In this document: positions 35,602 through 44,936 of the stretch, one piece after another | How positions within the stretch are numbered: position 1 is the stretch's first letter | Layout: each line of letters opens with the position of its first letter | Origin: Frankia casuarinae | GTDB lineage: Bacteria; Actinomycetota; Actinomycetes; Frankiales; Frankiaceae | Assembly (NCBI RefSeq): GCF_000013345.1 | Contig: NC_007777.1 | Span: 5,022,001-5,086,000, forward strand | DNA length: 64,000 nucleotides | Direction: 5' to 3' | The notes under the pieces: model-generated | The model's database searches: none | What the model was told of the DNA's origin: nothing | What the model saw: the letters and a program-made list of their open reading frames with translations, nothing else | Translations under genes and position numbers: made by a program

Positions 35602-36603
35602 TCAGGCGTGCAGCGCGGCGGCCAGCTTTGTCACGCCTTCCACGCCGGCGAGGTTGGCCGAGTCCGACTGCGGGAGGAAGAACACACGGTTGTTGCGGAC
35701 TGCCGCCACGGTCGGGAGCCGGGAGGTGAGGAACTTGCGGGCCTCGGCCTCGGTTTCGCTGCCGCTGAGCAGATAGACGAGGGTGCCGGGATTCTTGCTG
35801 ATGAGGTCCTCCACCGACAGCTCACTGAAGTATTTGCCCTTGGGCAGGGTGCCCGCGTAGATGTTCCGCGCCCCGGCGAGCCGCGCGATGTCGGTGTAGA
35901 CGCCGTCGTAGGTGTAGACGGTTCCCTGGTAGGTGGCGACCACCGCGACCGGGACGGGGTCCCTGCCCTGGATCTTCGTCGCGACCTGGCGGAGCCGTTC
36001 GTTGATGTCGGCCTGGACCTGCCTGGCCCGGCCCGGAATGCCGAAGATCATGCCGAGCGCGGTCAGGTCGGTATCGACGTCACGGACCGTCGCCTTGGTG
36101 GCGTCGTCGGTGCAGAACCCGCTGAGAATCATCACCTGGGTGCCCTGGGCGGCCAGCTCGGCGATCGTGGGGAGCTGCCGGCCGTCAAACAGATAGCTGC
36201 CATCCGCCCAGATCAGGTCGGGCCGGGCGGCGAGCAGCGCCTCCCGGGTCGGTGCGCCGGTACCGAGGGCGGGTAGCTTCGCCTCCACACTGGCGTACTT
36301 CGCCGCCGGTGTGCCGCTGCTGGTGTTGTACTGGCCAACAATCCGGTCCGTCAGGCCCAGTTCGATGAGGAGCTCGGTACTGGTGGTCCACCCGGAGACG
36401 ACCCGCGCCGGGGCCTCGTCGAAGTGCAGGGTCCGGCCGCAGTTCGCCACCTCAACGGGATAGCGGGTACCGGCCGGGGCCGACCGGGCATCGGCCGCGC
36501 TCGCACTGCCCGCGCCGGTGGTCGAACCGGACCCGCAGCCGGTGAGACCGGCGGTAACAACGAGCAGGGCAGCGACCGCGACGCCGGCGCCGAGTTTCTT
36601 CAT
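35602..36603 (-). CDS. ABC importer substrate-binding lipoprotein (FecB/BtuF-like)
   Basis: 333 residues. The lipoprotein signal peptide ends at LTGC (Cys at about 23). The class III periplasmic-binding fold begins CGRTLHFDEAPARVVSGWTTSTELLIELGLTDRIVGQYN, with lobes joined by a long helix (TDLTALGMIFGIPGRARQVQADINERLRQVA). This family captures siderophores, haem, cobalamin or other metal chelates. Together with the next two genes it makes a complete importer. The shared Zur-like operator argues for a zinc (or other metal) chelate rather than ferric siderophore; the ligand is not known. Confidence 0.88.
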   Translation of the reverse strand: MKKLGAGVAVAALLVVTAGLTGCGSGSTTGAGSASAADARSAPAGTRYPVEVANCGRTLHFDEAPARVVSGWTTSTELLIELGLTDRIVGQYNTSSGTPAAKYASVEAKLPALGTGAPTREALLAARPDLIWADGSYLFDGRQLPTIAELAAQGTQVMILSGFCTDDATKATVRDVDTDLTALGMIFGIPGRARQVQADINERLRQVATKIQGRDPVPVAVVATYQGTVYTYDGVYTDIARLAGARNIYAGTLPKGKYFSELSVEDLISKNPGTLVYLLSGSETEAEARKFLTSRLPTVAAVRNNRVFFLPQSDSANLAGVEGVTKLAAALHA

Positions 36604-36635
36604 CGGGTTCTGTCTCCTTCCATTGCTTCATCGGG

Positions 36636-37493
36636 TCATTGCTTTATCGGGATTTCCGCGCCAGCTACCACCGGGGCCGGCTCGTCTGTTCCGGGCAGGC
36701 TGGAAGAAGGCAGGCTGGGGAAGGGAAGACTGGAGAAAGCGAGCTGGAGGCGGCCGGTCACCGGGTGGACGCTCCGGTCGGCGCGCACCCCGAACACGCG
36801 GCCGATGAGGTCGGCGGTCAGGACGTCCTCCGGTTTGCCCGAACAGATCACCGCGCCGTCGTGCAGGACATAGAGCCGGTCACAGAAGGCCGTCGCGAGG
36901 TTGAGGTCATGTAACGCGGCGAGCACGGTGATCCCGAGTGAGCGCACCAACTCCAGCAGGCTCAGCTGGGTGCTGATATCCAGATGGTTGGTCGGCTCGT
37001 CCAGGATCAGCACCGACGGTGCCTGCACGAGGGCGCGCGCCAGCAGGACCCGCTGCTTCTCGCCGCCGGACAGCGACGCGAACGCCCGCCCGGCGTGCGC
37101 GGCCATGCCCACGGTGTCGAGCGCGGCCGAGATGATCTCATGATCCCCGGTCGAGGTCGGGCTCCACGCGCTCTGGTGGGGGGTCCGCCCGGTCGCGACC
37201 ACCTCAAGGACGGTGAAGTCAAAGCCATCGGGGCTTTCCTGCGCCAGGGCCGCGACCCGCCGCGCCGACTGGCGCGGGGTGAGGTCCCTGACCAGGTCAG
37301 TTCCGTCGAGCAGCACCGCACCGGACGTCGGCCGCACCACCCGGTAGACCGTCTTCAGCACGGTCGACTTCCCGCTGCCGTTCGGACCGACCAGGCCGAC
37401 GAAGGCGCCGGGGGGACAGCCGACCGTCAGGTCGCGCACGATCTGTACCCCGTCGGCGACGACACCCAGACCTTCCAGGCGAAGGCCCGTCAC
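36636..37493 (-). CDS. ABC importer ATPase (FecE/FepC-like)
   Basis: The 285-residue protein has Walker A GPNGSGKST, the Q-loop region AALAQESPDGFDFTVLEVV, signature LSGGEKQRV, Walker B VLILDEPTNHLD and the H-loop ALHDLN. TNHLD and TVLEVVATGRTPH are typical of siderophore/B12 importer ATPases. The C-terminal tail (LAFSSLPFPSLPSSSLPGTDE) is a low-complexity extension. Its start overlaps the permease stop by four bases (37490-37493). Confidence 0.92.
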   Translation of the reverse strand: MTGLRLEGLGVVADGVQIVRDLTVGCPPGAFVGLVGPNGSGKSTVLKTVYRVVRPTSGAVLLDGTDLVRDLTPRQSARRVAALAQESPDGFDFTVLEVVATGRTPHQSAWSPTSTGDHEIISAALDTVGMAAHAGRAFASLSGGEKQRVLLARALVQAPSVLILDEPTNHLDISTQLSLLELVRSLGITVLAALHDLNLATAFCDRLYVLHDGAVICSGKPEDVLTADLIGRVFGVRADRSVHPVTGRLQLAFSSLPFPSLPSSSLPGTDEPAPVVAGAEIPIKQ

Positions 37494-38575
37494 GAGGCAC
37501 CACTCGCCCGTCCCGACCGGCGCAGCAGCACGAGGAAGAAGGGCACCCCGGCGACCGCGGTGATAATGCTCAACGGCAGCTCCAACGGCCGGGCCACGAC
37601 CCGGCCGAGGAGATCGGCCAGCACGAGGAACGTTCCGCCCAGCAGCGCCGTTACCGGGAGCAGCCGCCGGTGGTCCGACCCGATAAGCATCCGCACGCAG
37701 TGCGGCGCAATGAGGCCGACGAACGCGACACCGCCGGCGACGGAGATGACGGACGCTGTCAGAGCGGCGGTGACGATCAGCAGCTGGGTCCGCAGCCGGC
37801 TGACCGGGATCCCCAGCGAGGCGGCGGCCTCATCACCGAGCAGCAAGGCATTCAACGACCGGGCCTGCGCCAGCAGCCACAGCGTCGCGGCCACGACGAT
37901 GCACGCGGGCAGCCCCAGTGTGTCCCACTCGGCCCCCGACACCGTTCCCAGCAGCCAGAACAGCACCGCGGCGAGTTGGTTCGAGCCGACCCGCAACTGC
38001 AGGTAGCTGGTGCCAGCCTGGAACAGATAGGTCAGCGCCACCCCCGCGAGCAGCAGCCGTTGCGGGTCCAGGTAACCGCGCCTACGCCCTAACGCGATCA
38101 CGAGAGCCAGGGTGAGAACGGCACCGATGAACGCCGCCCCCGACACCCCCACCGCCGCGGCAAGCCCCGACGACGAGACCCCTCCCAGGGTGAGGACAGC
38201 GACCGCGGCGACGGAGGCACCCGAGGACACGCCCAGCACATACGGATCGGCGAGGGGGTTACGCACCACCGCCTGCAGCACGGCTCCGGCCACGGCCAGG
38301 CCCGCACCCACCACGAACGCCAGCAACACCCGCGGCGTCCGCACCTGCCAGATAATCTGATCGTTGATCATCGAGGACTGAGCACCGTTGCCGGTCAGAT
38401 GAGCCACGACGCTGGACCACACCTCACCGGGAGGCACCGATACCGAACCCACGCCGATCGCTGCCCCAACAACGATCGGTGTCGCCAGCACCAGGGCGAG
38501 CAGAGTGATCAAGAATCTGCCGCGCGCGCCGCGCGCCGTGCGCGGCAGCACGGCGCAGGCAGTGACCGCGGGCAT
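37490..38575 (-). CDS. FecCD-family permease
   Basis: The protein has many hydrophobic helices with FecCD landmarks (VGVGSVSVPPGEVWSSVVAHL, RTPRVLLAFVVGAGLAVAGAVLQAVVRNPLADPYVLGVSSGASV, GGVAFVGLIAPHCVRMLIGSDHRRLLPVTALLGGTFLVLADLLGR). The frame is open to a TTG at 38704, but that codon lies inside the 33-bp operator. I therefore use the ATG at 38575, where MPAVTACAVLPRTARGARGRF leads into the first helix; intermediate GTG starts are possible. It is the first gene of the importer set. Confidence 0.85.
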   Translation of the reverse strand: MPAVTACAVLPRTARGARGRFLITLLALVLATPIVVGAAIGVGSVSVPPGEVWSSVVAHLTGNGAQSSMINDQIIWQVRTPRVLLAFVVGAGLAVAGAVLQAVVRNPLADPYVLGVSSGASVAAVAVLTLGGVSSSGLAAAVGVSGAAFIGAVLTLALVIALGRRRGYLDPQRLLLAGVALTYLFQAGTSYLQLRVGSNQLAAVLFWLLGTVSGAEWDTLGLPACIVVAATLWLLAQARSLNALLLGDEAAASLGIPVSRLRTQLLIVTAALTASVISVAGGVAFVGLIAPHCVRMLIGSDHRRLLPVTALLGGTFLVLADLLGRVVARPLELPLSIITAVAGVPFFLVLLRRSGRASGAS

Positions 38576-38701
38576 CCCGCGGGCGGGTCGAAGCGCCGCC
38601 ACCGCCCGCAGCCGTACCGCGTCCGCGGCACCCACGGATGGCGTCGGCGTGGCACGTACCGACGTAGGTTGATCGATGGACAGCGGATGCCCCCGTTGAC
38701 T

Positions 38702-38734
38702 CAAACGAAACGAAAACGATTTTCGTTTCGTTTG
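38702..38734 (-). promoter_or_regulatory. 33-bp palindromic Zur-like operator of the importer operon
   Basis: CAAACGAAACGAAAA (38702-38716), the centre CGA, and TTTTCGTTTCGTTTG (38720-38734) form a perfect palindrome. The inner GAAAACGATTTTC closely follows the actinobacterial Zur pattern GAAAAtgaTTTTC. It is AT-rich against very GC-rich surroundings and lies at the 5' edge of the permease gene. Its core matches the site before the RiPP precursor. Confidence 0.8.
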
Positions 38735-38833
38735 GGCAAGCTAACAGCCCTGCGCGGGCTCCGTCAACGGTTCTGTAGGGGGCAGGAGAGGATACCCGCT
38801 CGTCGTGGTCGGGTGGTCACCATCATCCGGCGA

Positions 38834-40768
38834 CTACTCGACCGGGATCATTCCTCCGCTCTGCCGCTGCCACAGCCGGTGGTAGCGCCCCCGCCGCTCG
38901 AGCAGCTCGCGATGGGACCCCTGCTCCACGACGCGGCCGTCGTCGAGGACGACGATGCGGTCCATGTGCAGCAGGGTCGACAGCCGGTGCGCGACGGCGA
39001 TCACCGTCTTGTCTCGCCACAGGTTCTCGAGTGCGTTCTGGACGAGTACCTCGCTCTCGCTGTCCAGCGCGCTCGTCGCCTCGTCCAGAATGAGGATGGG
39101 TTTGTCGTCCAGGAAGGCGCGGGCAATGGCGATCCGCTGCCGTTGCCCGGTCGAGAGTTTGATGCCACGTTCCCCGACGACGGTGTCGTAACCGTCGGGC
39201 GCCCGCGAGATGAAGCTGTGCGCGTGGGCCCGCAGCGCCGCCGCCTCCACCTGCGCCTGGGTCACCGGGCCCGCGGTCCCGTAGACGATGTTGTCCCGGA
39301 TGGACCGGTGGAAGAGGGTGGTGTCCTGCGGAACGTAGGAGATACCCCGAGCGAGCTGGCGGTTGGACACCGGAACACCGTCCACGGCGACCATGCCCGG
39401 TGGGAGCGGGTAGTAGCCTAGCAACAGCTTGATGAACGTCGTCTTGCCGCTTCCGCTGCGACCCACGATGCCGATCTTTTCGCCCCGCTCGATGGCCAGG
39501 TCGATGCCCGCGAGCACGAGGTTCCGGTCGTTCTCGGGATAGGCGAACGACAGGCCCTGGAACTGCAGCCGACCGGAAACCGCGGGAAGAACCGCAGGAC
39601 GGCCTGAACCAGCTGAACCGGCTGAATTATCCGGACTGGCCGAATTATCCGGACCGGCTGACAGGATGTTCCGACCGGCGAAGAGGTAGTGGTAGGCCTC
39701 CTCGATGCGGGCGAGTCGGAGATTGAGCTGCGCAATCTCCCACACCGTCCCCCAGATAAAGTCGGAGAAGAGGACCAGCGCGGAGAGAAAGGTCGTGAAC
39801 TGGGCCAGGCTCATCTCACCGTGGAGGAATAGATACAGGTTGAGGACGATCGACACCGGCCAGACGAGGTACCGGACCACGAGGCTCATCGAGGTCCAGA
39901 ACACAATGCTCCAGAAGGACGAGCGATACGCGGCGGCGATGACCTGGCGACGACGCCGGCGGACCCGCTCGTACTCGGCCTCCTCCTGGAGGAACGACTT
40001 CACGCTCACGAAGTTCGAGATGACGTCGATCACGTAACCGTCCATCTCCGAGACCTCGTCCGCGAGCCGCTTCTCCGCGCGGGCCGAACGACGGACGGTG
40101 TGCCTGCCAACAAGAAGCATGATCGCGACGGAACCCAGGAAGGTCAGGCCCGAGTAAAGGTTAACCGAAAACATGATCATTAGGATCGCCGGAACCTTGA
40201 CCAGCTGTTCAACGTACGTGAAGCACGCCGTCTCGAGGATCTCTCGGAACTCGCGGCCGAGCGTGCTCACATAGCTGCTGATCTTTCCGGTGAACTTGCC
40301 GACGAAGTATGGATATCGCTCGTTTATGACATTTCCAAAGAGAATGTTCTCGTATTCGTAGCCCCGGTGGTTGAGTAGCCGGAGATACAGCACCTCGGCA
40401 CCACGCCAGGTCAGGTCATGGCCGATGTTGCACGCGAGAAGGACGCCGGCGTACAGGTACGCGTCGTGGGTCTGTACCGGGGCGCTGGCGAGAGCCTGCA
40501 CGAGAAGGCCGATGAGGACCGGTATCACGGCGAGCAGGCTGTTGGACAGGACGAAGACACCGACGACCAGGAGAGCCGGCCCCTTGAAGGTCGCGACGAA
40601 ACGCAGATAGGAACGCAGGGCGGCATGCCGCTCCACCCGGCGGGAAACGAGGTTGTCCACGGCGGTGCCGACATCGTCCAGGCCGGTGCCGTTTTGACCG
40701 GCGCCACGGGAACCGATGCCAGGCGACCGTATCTCCTGATGCGGAACCCCGCCGGCCACGCTGTCCAT
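38834..40768 (-). CDS. ABC exporter, fused permease and ATPase
   Basis: About 644 residues from the ATG at 40768 (MDSVAGGVPHQEI); the frame can extend to 40849. The six-helix exporter domain spans roughly 45-360 (LRFVATFKGPALLVVGVFVLSNSLLAVIPVLIGLL ...). The ATPase has Walker A GRSGSGKTT, Q-loop YVPQDTTLF, signature STGQRQRIAIARA (LSTGQ variant), Walker B ILILDEATSALD and H-loop AVAHRLST. The linker has a repeated GPDNSASPDNSAGSAGSG stretch. It ends 130 bp before the importer operator on the same strand. Lipid, peptide or drug export are all possible. Confidence 0.88.
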   Translation of the reverse strand: MDSVAGGVPHQEIRSPGIGSRGAGQNGTGLDDVGTAVDNLVSRRVERHAALRSYLRFVATFKGPALLVVGVFVLSNSLLAVIPVLIGLLVQALASAPVQTHDAYLYAGVLLACNIGHDLTWRGAEVLYLRLLNHRGYEYENILFGNVINERYPYFVGKFTGKISSYVSTLGREFREILETACFTYVEQLVKVPAILMIMFSVNLYSGLTFLGSVAIMLLVGRHTVRRSARAEKRLADEVSEMDGYVIDVISNFVSVKSFLQEEAEYERVRRRRRQVIAAAYRSSFWSIVFWTSMSLVVRYLVWPVSIVLNLYLFLHGEMSLAQFTTFLSALVLFSDFIWGTVWEIAQLNLRLARIEEAYHYLFAGRNILSAGPDNSASPDNSAGSAGSGRPAVLPAVSGRLQFQGLSFAYPENDRNLVLAGIDLAIERGEKIGIVGRSGSGKTTFIKLLLGYYPLPPGMVAVDGVPVSNRQLARGISYVPQDTTLFHRSIRDNIVYGTAGPVTQAQVEAAALRAHAHSFISRAPDGYDTVVGERGIKLSTGQRQRIAIARAFLDDKPILILDEATSALDSESEVLVQNALENLWRDKTVIAVAHRLSTLLHMDRIVVLDDGRVVEQGSHRELLERRGRYHRLWQRQSGGMIPVE

Positions 40769-41025
40769 GCCGAGATGATGACAGGCGACCGGCCGGGCCC
40801 GCACCTTGTTTTTGACCAGGGGAACGGCCGCGTCCGCACCGAAGCTCACGAGGGCCTGGCCGTCACATGCGCCGGCCCGATGTACTGTGCTCTGGCACGA
40901 GACGTGTCGGACGCGCAGAACGTCCGATCCAGTGGTGCGCCGCTACCGAGGTGTAACCGACAGGAGAAATGCTGACGGTGGCCCGGTGCGTGGCCGTCGG
41001 ATATCCCGAGGGAAAGGGACGTCGA

Positions 41026-42399
41026 GTGGCTCGCCGCCGTTACTTCCACCTGCTGAGCGCGCTTGCCATCGCCGGACTGGCGGTCGCCTGTTCCGGCGCT
41101 GGTGGCACGGAGTCCGGCGCGGGACGCTCCCCGGCGCTCGCGCGGGAGCTGGCGGAGGCCGCGGTCGCCGCCCCGGACGCCTCTCGCCTCCCGATCCTGT
41201 TCGTGCACGGCAGCCTTGGGTCGGGCAGCCTCTTCGAGACACCGGCGCAACGATTCACCGCAAACGGCTATCCCGTCGACTACGTCGAGGCCTTCGACTA
41301 CGATGCGTCGTCCTCGGCCAACTCCGTCGAGGAGGTCCTTCCGGACCTCGATGCGAAGATCGCTAGTATCCTCAAGGCAACCGGGGCGAAGAAGCTCGAT
41401 CTGGTGGCACATCTCGAGGGCGCCGCGCTAAGCGAGCGGTACCTGACCAGCTCATCCGACCGGGCGAACCGGGTCGCGCACTACGTCACCGTCGGAGGCT
41501 CGCTCGCGGGTAGACCCCCGGCCGGAGTGCCCACCCTGGCGGTCTGGGGCGAGAACGATCCGACCCGGCGCGTCGAGGGGGCCGTCAACGTGCGGTTCGT
41601 CGACCAGGACCGCGCCCAGCTCCTGACCTCGACGGCCACCTTCAGGGAGATGTACCGGTTTCTCACCGGAACCACTCCGCACACGACCGACGTGGTGCCG
41701 AAGCAGGGCCCGATCGAGATCTCCGGCCGGGCCCTGCGCTATCCGATGAATGTCGGTGTGCGGGACGCCAGGCTGGAGGTTCACCGGGTCGACCCACGGA
41801 CGGGTCGGCGGGGGGCGAACAGCCTCAAAGGTTATTTCCACCTCTCCGGCGACGGATCCTGGGGTCCGTTCCGAGGTGACGGCGCCTCCACCTACGAGTT
41901 CGTGATCGTACGCGGCGGGGAACCCGACCACCACTTCTACTACCAGCCGTTCCGCCGCGACGATCACCTCGTACGTCTGCTGACGAGCCAGCCGGGCCAG
42001 GAGATCGGCGGCGGGATGGAGACCGGTCCCGGGCACACCGATCTGGTCGTCGAACGCCCGCTCGAATGGTGGGGGGACCAGGGGAACGCCGACGACGTCC
42101 TCAGCATCGACGGGAAGAACGTGCTGAACGCCGCCGACGCGCCCCGGTCCAAACTGGCCCTGGGCGTCTACCTGTTCGACCGGAATTCCGACGGCGTCAC
42201 CCACCTCACAATGCCGATTCCGGCGTATTTCGGGATCGGCTTCATCACCGGCGTAGATGTGTTCATCCCGGCGGGTGAGCGCTCGGTCGAAGTCGCGATG
42301 ACGCCGCGGGGAAAGACAGCCCACCGGAGCGTTCTCCAGGTGCCCGCCTGGCCGTCGGACCGGCATCGCGTCACTCTGCACTTCACCGGCGAGGGCTGA
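41026..42399 (+). CDS. Alpha/beta-hydrolase-like lipoprotein without catalytic Ser (likely pseudoenzyme)
   Basis: About 457 residues from the GTG at 41026, which follows AAAGGGA. The signal peptide (RRRYFHLLSALAIAGLAVACSG) has a lipobox ending at Cys. The lipase-like fold shows LPILFVHGSLGSGSLF (oxyanion loop) and KKLDLVAHLEGAALSERYL. There the usual G-H-S-x-G elbow reads A-H-L-E-G, so the nucleophile is Leu. The region expected to hold the catalytic His reads VDQDRAQLLTSTATF, without His. The C-terminal half (about 240-457) is a beta-rich extension. A binding or structural role is more likely than hydrolysis. Confidence 0.7.
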   Translation: MARRRYFHLLSALAIAGLAVACSGAGGTESGAGRSPALARELAEAAVAAPDASRLPILFVHGSLGSGSLFETPAQRFTANGYPVDYVEAFDYDASSSANSVEEVLPDLDAKIASILKATGAKKLDLVAHLEGAALSERYLTSSSDRANRVAHYVTVGGSLAGRPPAGVPTLAVWGENDPTRRVEGAVNVRFVDQDRAQLLTSTATFREMYRFLTGTTPHTTDVVPKQGPIEISGRALRYPMNVGVRDARLEVHRVDPRTGRRGANSLKGYFHLSGDGSWGPFRGDGASTYEFVIVRGGEPDHHFYYQPFRRDDHLVRLLTSQPGQEIGGGMETGPGHTDLVVERPLEWWGDQGNADDVLSIDGKNVLNAADAPRSKLALGVYLFDRNSDGVTHLTMPIPAYFGIGFITGVDVFIPAGERSVEVAMTPRGKTAHRSVLQVPAWPSDRHRVTLHFTGEG

Positions 42400-43286
42400 A
42401 CGGAGGCCGAGGGTGGCCCTGCTTGGGCAGGGCAGGGCCACCTGTCCATAGCCCCCCGACGGAGGTCTTGGGCGTCGCGCCCGGCCGCGGCTCGGCATCA
42501 CGCCGGCCCCGCCCGGCGGAGGTCGCGGCTCGACGCGGGGCGGGACCGGCCTGCCACCAAGACTGACGCAGGCGACCGGGATCCGGAAACGTCAGTCAGG
42601 CATGCCTTTCTCGTATGGGCCACGAGTCTCGGAAACTTGACCCCCCACATCTGGTTGATCAGTTGTGGTTGGGTCGCTCCCTGACTACCGCTGGACCCCG
42701 TTGACCGAACTACCCGGCCGTCTCGGCGGTCGCATCCGCACGGCCTTGGCCGAGGATGTCCCGGCGCGAAACGCCGAAGATCGCGAATAGATGGCCGAAA
42801 GCGAAGATATTGGGAGGCGAACCGGTTTACGGCCGCCAAACCGTGCCTAACCCTCCACAGTTGTCCGCCGCGACGGGCCGTCGGACATCGAGGAGCGAGG
42901 CGGCATCGGTGGGCATCAGGCCCGGATCGCGCCGCTAGGGCAGCCCGGATCGCCACGGGACGAAGACCTAGTTCCTTGGGTGGAACGAGCTCTTTCCAGG
43001 CGGCGGGTGCGCCTCCTGTCACCCCGGCCGGCGGCGACAGCACGCCACCAGCAGCCGTCGCTGTCCGCAAGGAGTCAGACACGACATCCGCCTTACCACA
43101 AAAACCCGGAAAGATCGGGGAAACCGCCGATCCCGCGCTGTCGGATACCCGACAGTCGAGCATTCAGCCGGACATCTGTGCCCGTTTGACATGGCGTCGT
43201 TATCCTGATGTGTCGACTGACGGAGGACTGATCGCCCGATTTCACTCCGGCCTTCACCGACCGTACCGACATGGAAGGCCGTTTCG
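42400..43286. other. 887-bp stretch without a supported gene
   Basis: After a hairpin at 42412-42442 no frame has both a plausible start and a recognisable domain. The right end holds the leader of the XRE-deformylase gene. A TTGACA-like hexamer occurs near 43187, but without a well-spaced -10 it is not called a promoter. Confidence 0.5.
42412..42442 (+). terminator. Hairpin after the hydrolase-like lipoprotein gene
   Basis: GGTGGCCCTGC (42412-42422) pairs exactly with GCAGGGCCACC (42432-42442) around a 9-nt loop, 13 bp after the stop codon. There is no T-tract, as is common in this genome type. Confidence 0.6.
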
Positions 43287-44936
43287 ATGTCGTACGAATC
43301 TGGACCTTACCGGGTATCGCCCAGGCTGCTGGCCCGGGAGGACTTCCGGGCGGCGTGCGCGACGCGGGACTTCCGCACGGTGTTCCGGCTGATGAAGAAG
43401 TACGACGGTGCCAGCCAGAATCGCATCGCATCTCCGGTGGAAGGGCTCAGCCAGAGCAGGGTCAGCCGGATCATGCAGGGCGAGGACCACATCGCCCGGC
43501 TCTCCCTGATCGAACGCATCACCGACGCGCTGCGCATCCCGGGCAGTTATTTCCACCTGGCCGCACGGCCGTGGGAGGCGGCACGGGACGTGCGCGAGCC
43601 GCCCGGGCCGCCAACGGTTCCGGCCGGATCCGGCCCGACGCCGGTAGCCCACGTCGCGACCCCCTCCGTCGACCCGGCCCCGGCCCCCGGCCCCGTCGTC
43701 GCCGAGAGCCCGGGCCGGCTCCCCCCCGGACCGGGGGGCCTGGTCGTCGAGGAGGACCGGGCCGAACTCCGCTACGACGACAGCATGTACGTCGCCCACC
43801 AGCGAAGACGTCTTCTCAACGCCGGCAGCGAACCGGTAACCCGGTATCTGATGCGGATATCGGTCGACCGGTTCCCGGGAGATCCGGAACGCTCCGCGCG
43901 GTTGTACCGATCCGATCCGCTGCGCTGGGAGGACCTCCAGCTCAGCGCGCACTGTGGCGGCGAGCAGATGGCCTGGCAGGTCAAGACCGACTGGGACGCG
44001 CTCAAGGAGGTCTGGCTGCTCTTCGAGAACAGCCGAGGACGATTTCCGCTCTATCCCGGCGAATCGGCGTGGATCAACTACAGCTACCAGGTAAGCAGGG
44101 AGAAGTGGGGGCCGTGGTTCCAGCGTGCCGTGCGGGTACCGACGAGTTTCCTCTCGGTGCGGCTGGACTTTCCGGCCGAGCTGGATCCCGTGGTCTGGGG
44201 CATGGAGACGTCGATGACCGCCGATGCCTTCCCGTTGCGGACCGCAGTCGCCCGCACCGACTCCGGCGACCGGCGGATCTTCACCTGGTCGACCACCGAG
44301 CCGCCGCTGCACGCCCGCTACCGGCTGGAATGGAACTTCCGGGCCACCGTGCCGGAACGTGATCCGGCCACGGAGACCGGAACACGTCCCAGCGATCAGA
44401 TGGCGGCCGTCGGCATCGTGCAGGAGGGTGAGGCGATCCTGCGGCAGCCGGCCCGCCCGTTCGCTCTGCCCAACGAGGCCGAAGACGCGCGCCGGGTCGT
44501 CGCCGAACTGTCCTCCGCCCTCGAACGGGTGTCCGCCCTGCACACCTTCGGCAAGGGCCTGGGCATCGCCGCGCCGCAGGTCGGCATCAACCGCGCCGCG
44601 GCGATCGTGCGTACCGCGGGCGGCGACACGCTCACGCTGCTCAACCCCAGCGTCATCGAGACCTCCCGAGAGACCGACGAGCAGTACGAGGGCTGCCTGA
44701 GCTTCTTCGACGTCCGTGGCCTCGTCCCCCGGCCGCTGGAGCTGCACGTCGAACACACCGATATCGATGGCAACCGGCACATCACCGTCTATCGGCAGGG
44801 GCTGGCGCGGCTCGTCGCTCACGAGATCGATCACCTGCACGGTCAGCTCTACACGGATCGGATGCGGGCCGGAACCACACCGATCCCGGTGGAGCAGTAC
44901 CGGGGTACCGGCTCGGCCTGGTCCTACAACCGCTGA
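43287..44936 (+). CDS. XRE-type HTH protein fused to a peptide deformylase domain
   Basis: 549 residues. The N-terminus (1-100) is an XRE-like helix-turn-helix region (DFRTVFRLMKKYDGASQNRIASPVEGLSQSRVSRIMQGEDHIARLSLIERITDAL). A Pro/Ala-rich linker leads to a beta-rich middle domain (about 155-375). The C-terminal 170 residues are a deformylase with all three motifs: GLGIAAPQVG, EGCLSFFDVRG and HEIDHLHG, so metal and catalytic residues are kept. Deformylases remove N-formyl from nascent proteins, but this is not the housekeeping form. Similar HTH-deformylase fusions occur in actinobacteria with unknown function. Confidence 0.82.
   Translation: MSYESGPYRVSPRLLAREDFRAACATRDFRTVFRLMKKYDGASQNRIASPVEGLSQSRVSRIMQGEDHIARLSLIERITDALRIPGSYFHLAARPWEAARDVREPPGPPTVPAGSGPTPVAHVATPSVDPAPAPGPVVAESPGRLPPGPGGLVVEEDRAELRYDDSMYVAHQRRRLLNAGSEPVTRYLMRISVDRFPGDPERSARLYRSDPLRWEDLQLSAHCGGEQMAWQVKTDWDALKEVWLLFENSRGRFPLYPGESAWINYSYQVSREKWGPWFQRAVRVPTSFLSVRLDFPAELDPVVWGMETSMTADAFPLRTAVARTDSGDRRIFTWSTTEPPLHARYRLEWNFRATVPERDPATETGTRPSDQMAAVGIVQEGEAILRQPARPFALPNEAEDARRVVAELSSALERVSALHTFGKGLGIAAPQVGINRAAAIVRTAGGDTLTLLNPSVIETSRETDEQYEGCLSFFDVRGLVPRPLELHVEHTDIDGNRHITVYRQGLARLVAHEIDHLHGQLYTDRMRAGTTPIPVEQYRGTGSAWSYNR

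Noticed and set aside
37490..38704. TTG at 38704 as the permease start
   Set aside because: The codon lies inside the 33-bp operator palindrome; a downstream ATG at 38575 fits the first membrane segment.
43180..43215. Sigma-70-like promoter (TTGACA near 43187) for the XRE-deformylase gene
   Set aside because: No -10 element at suitable spacing was found, so a promoter is not called.
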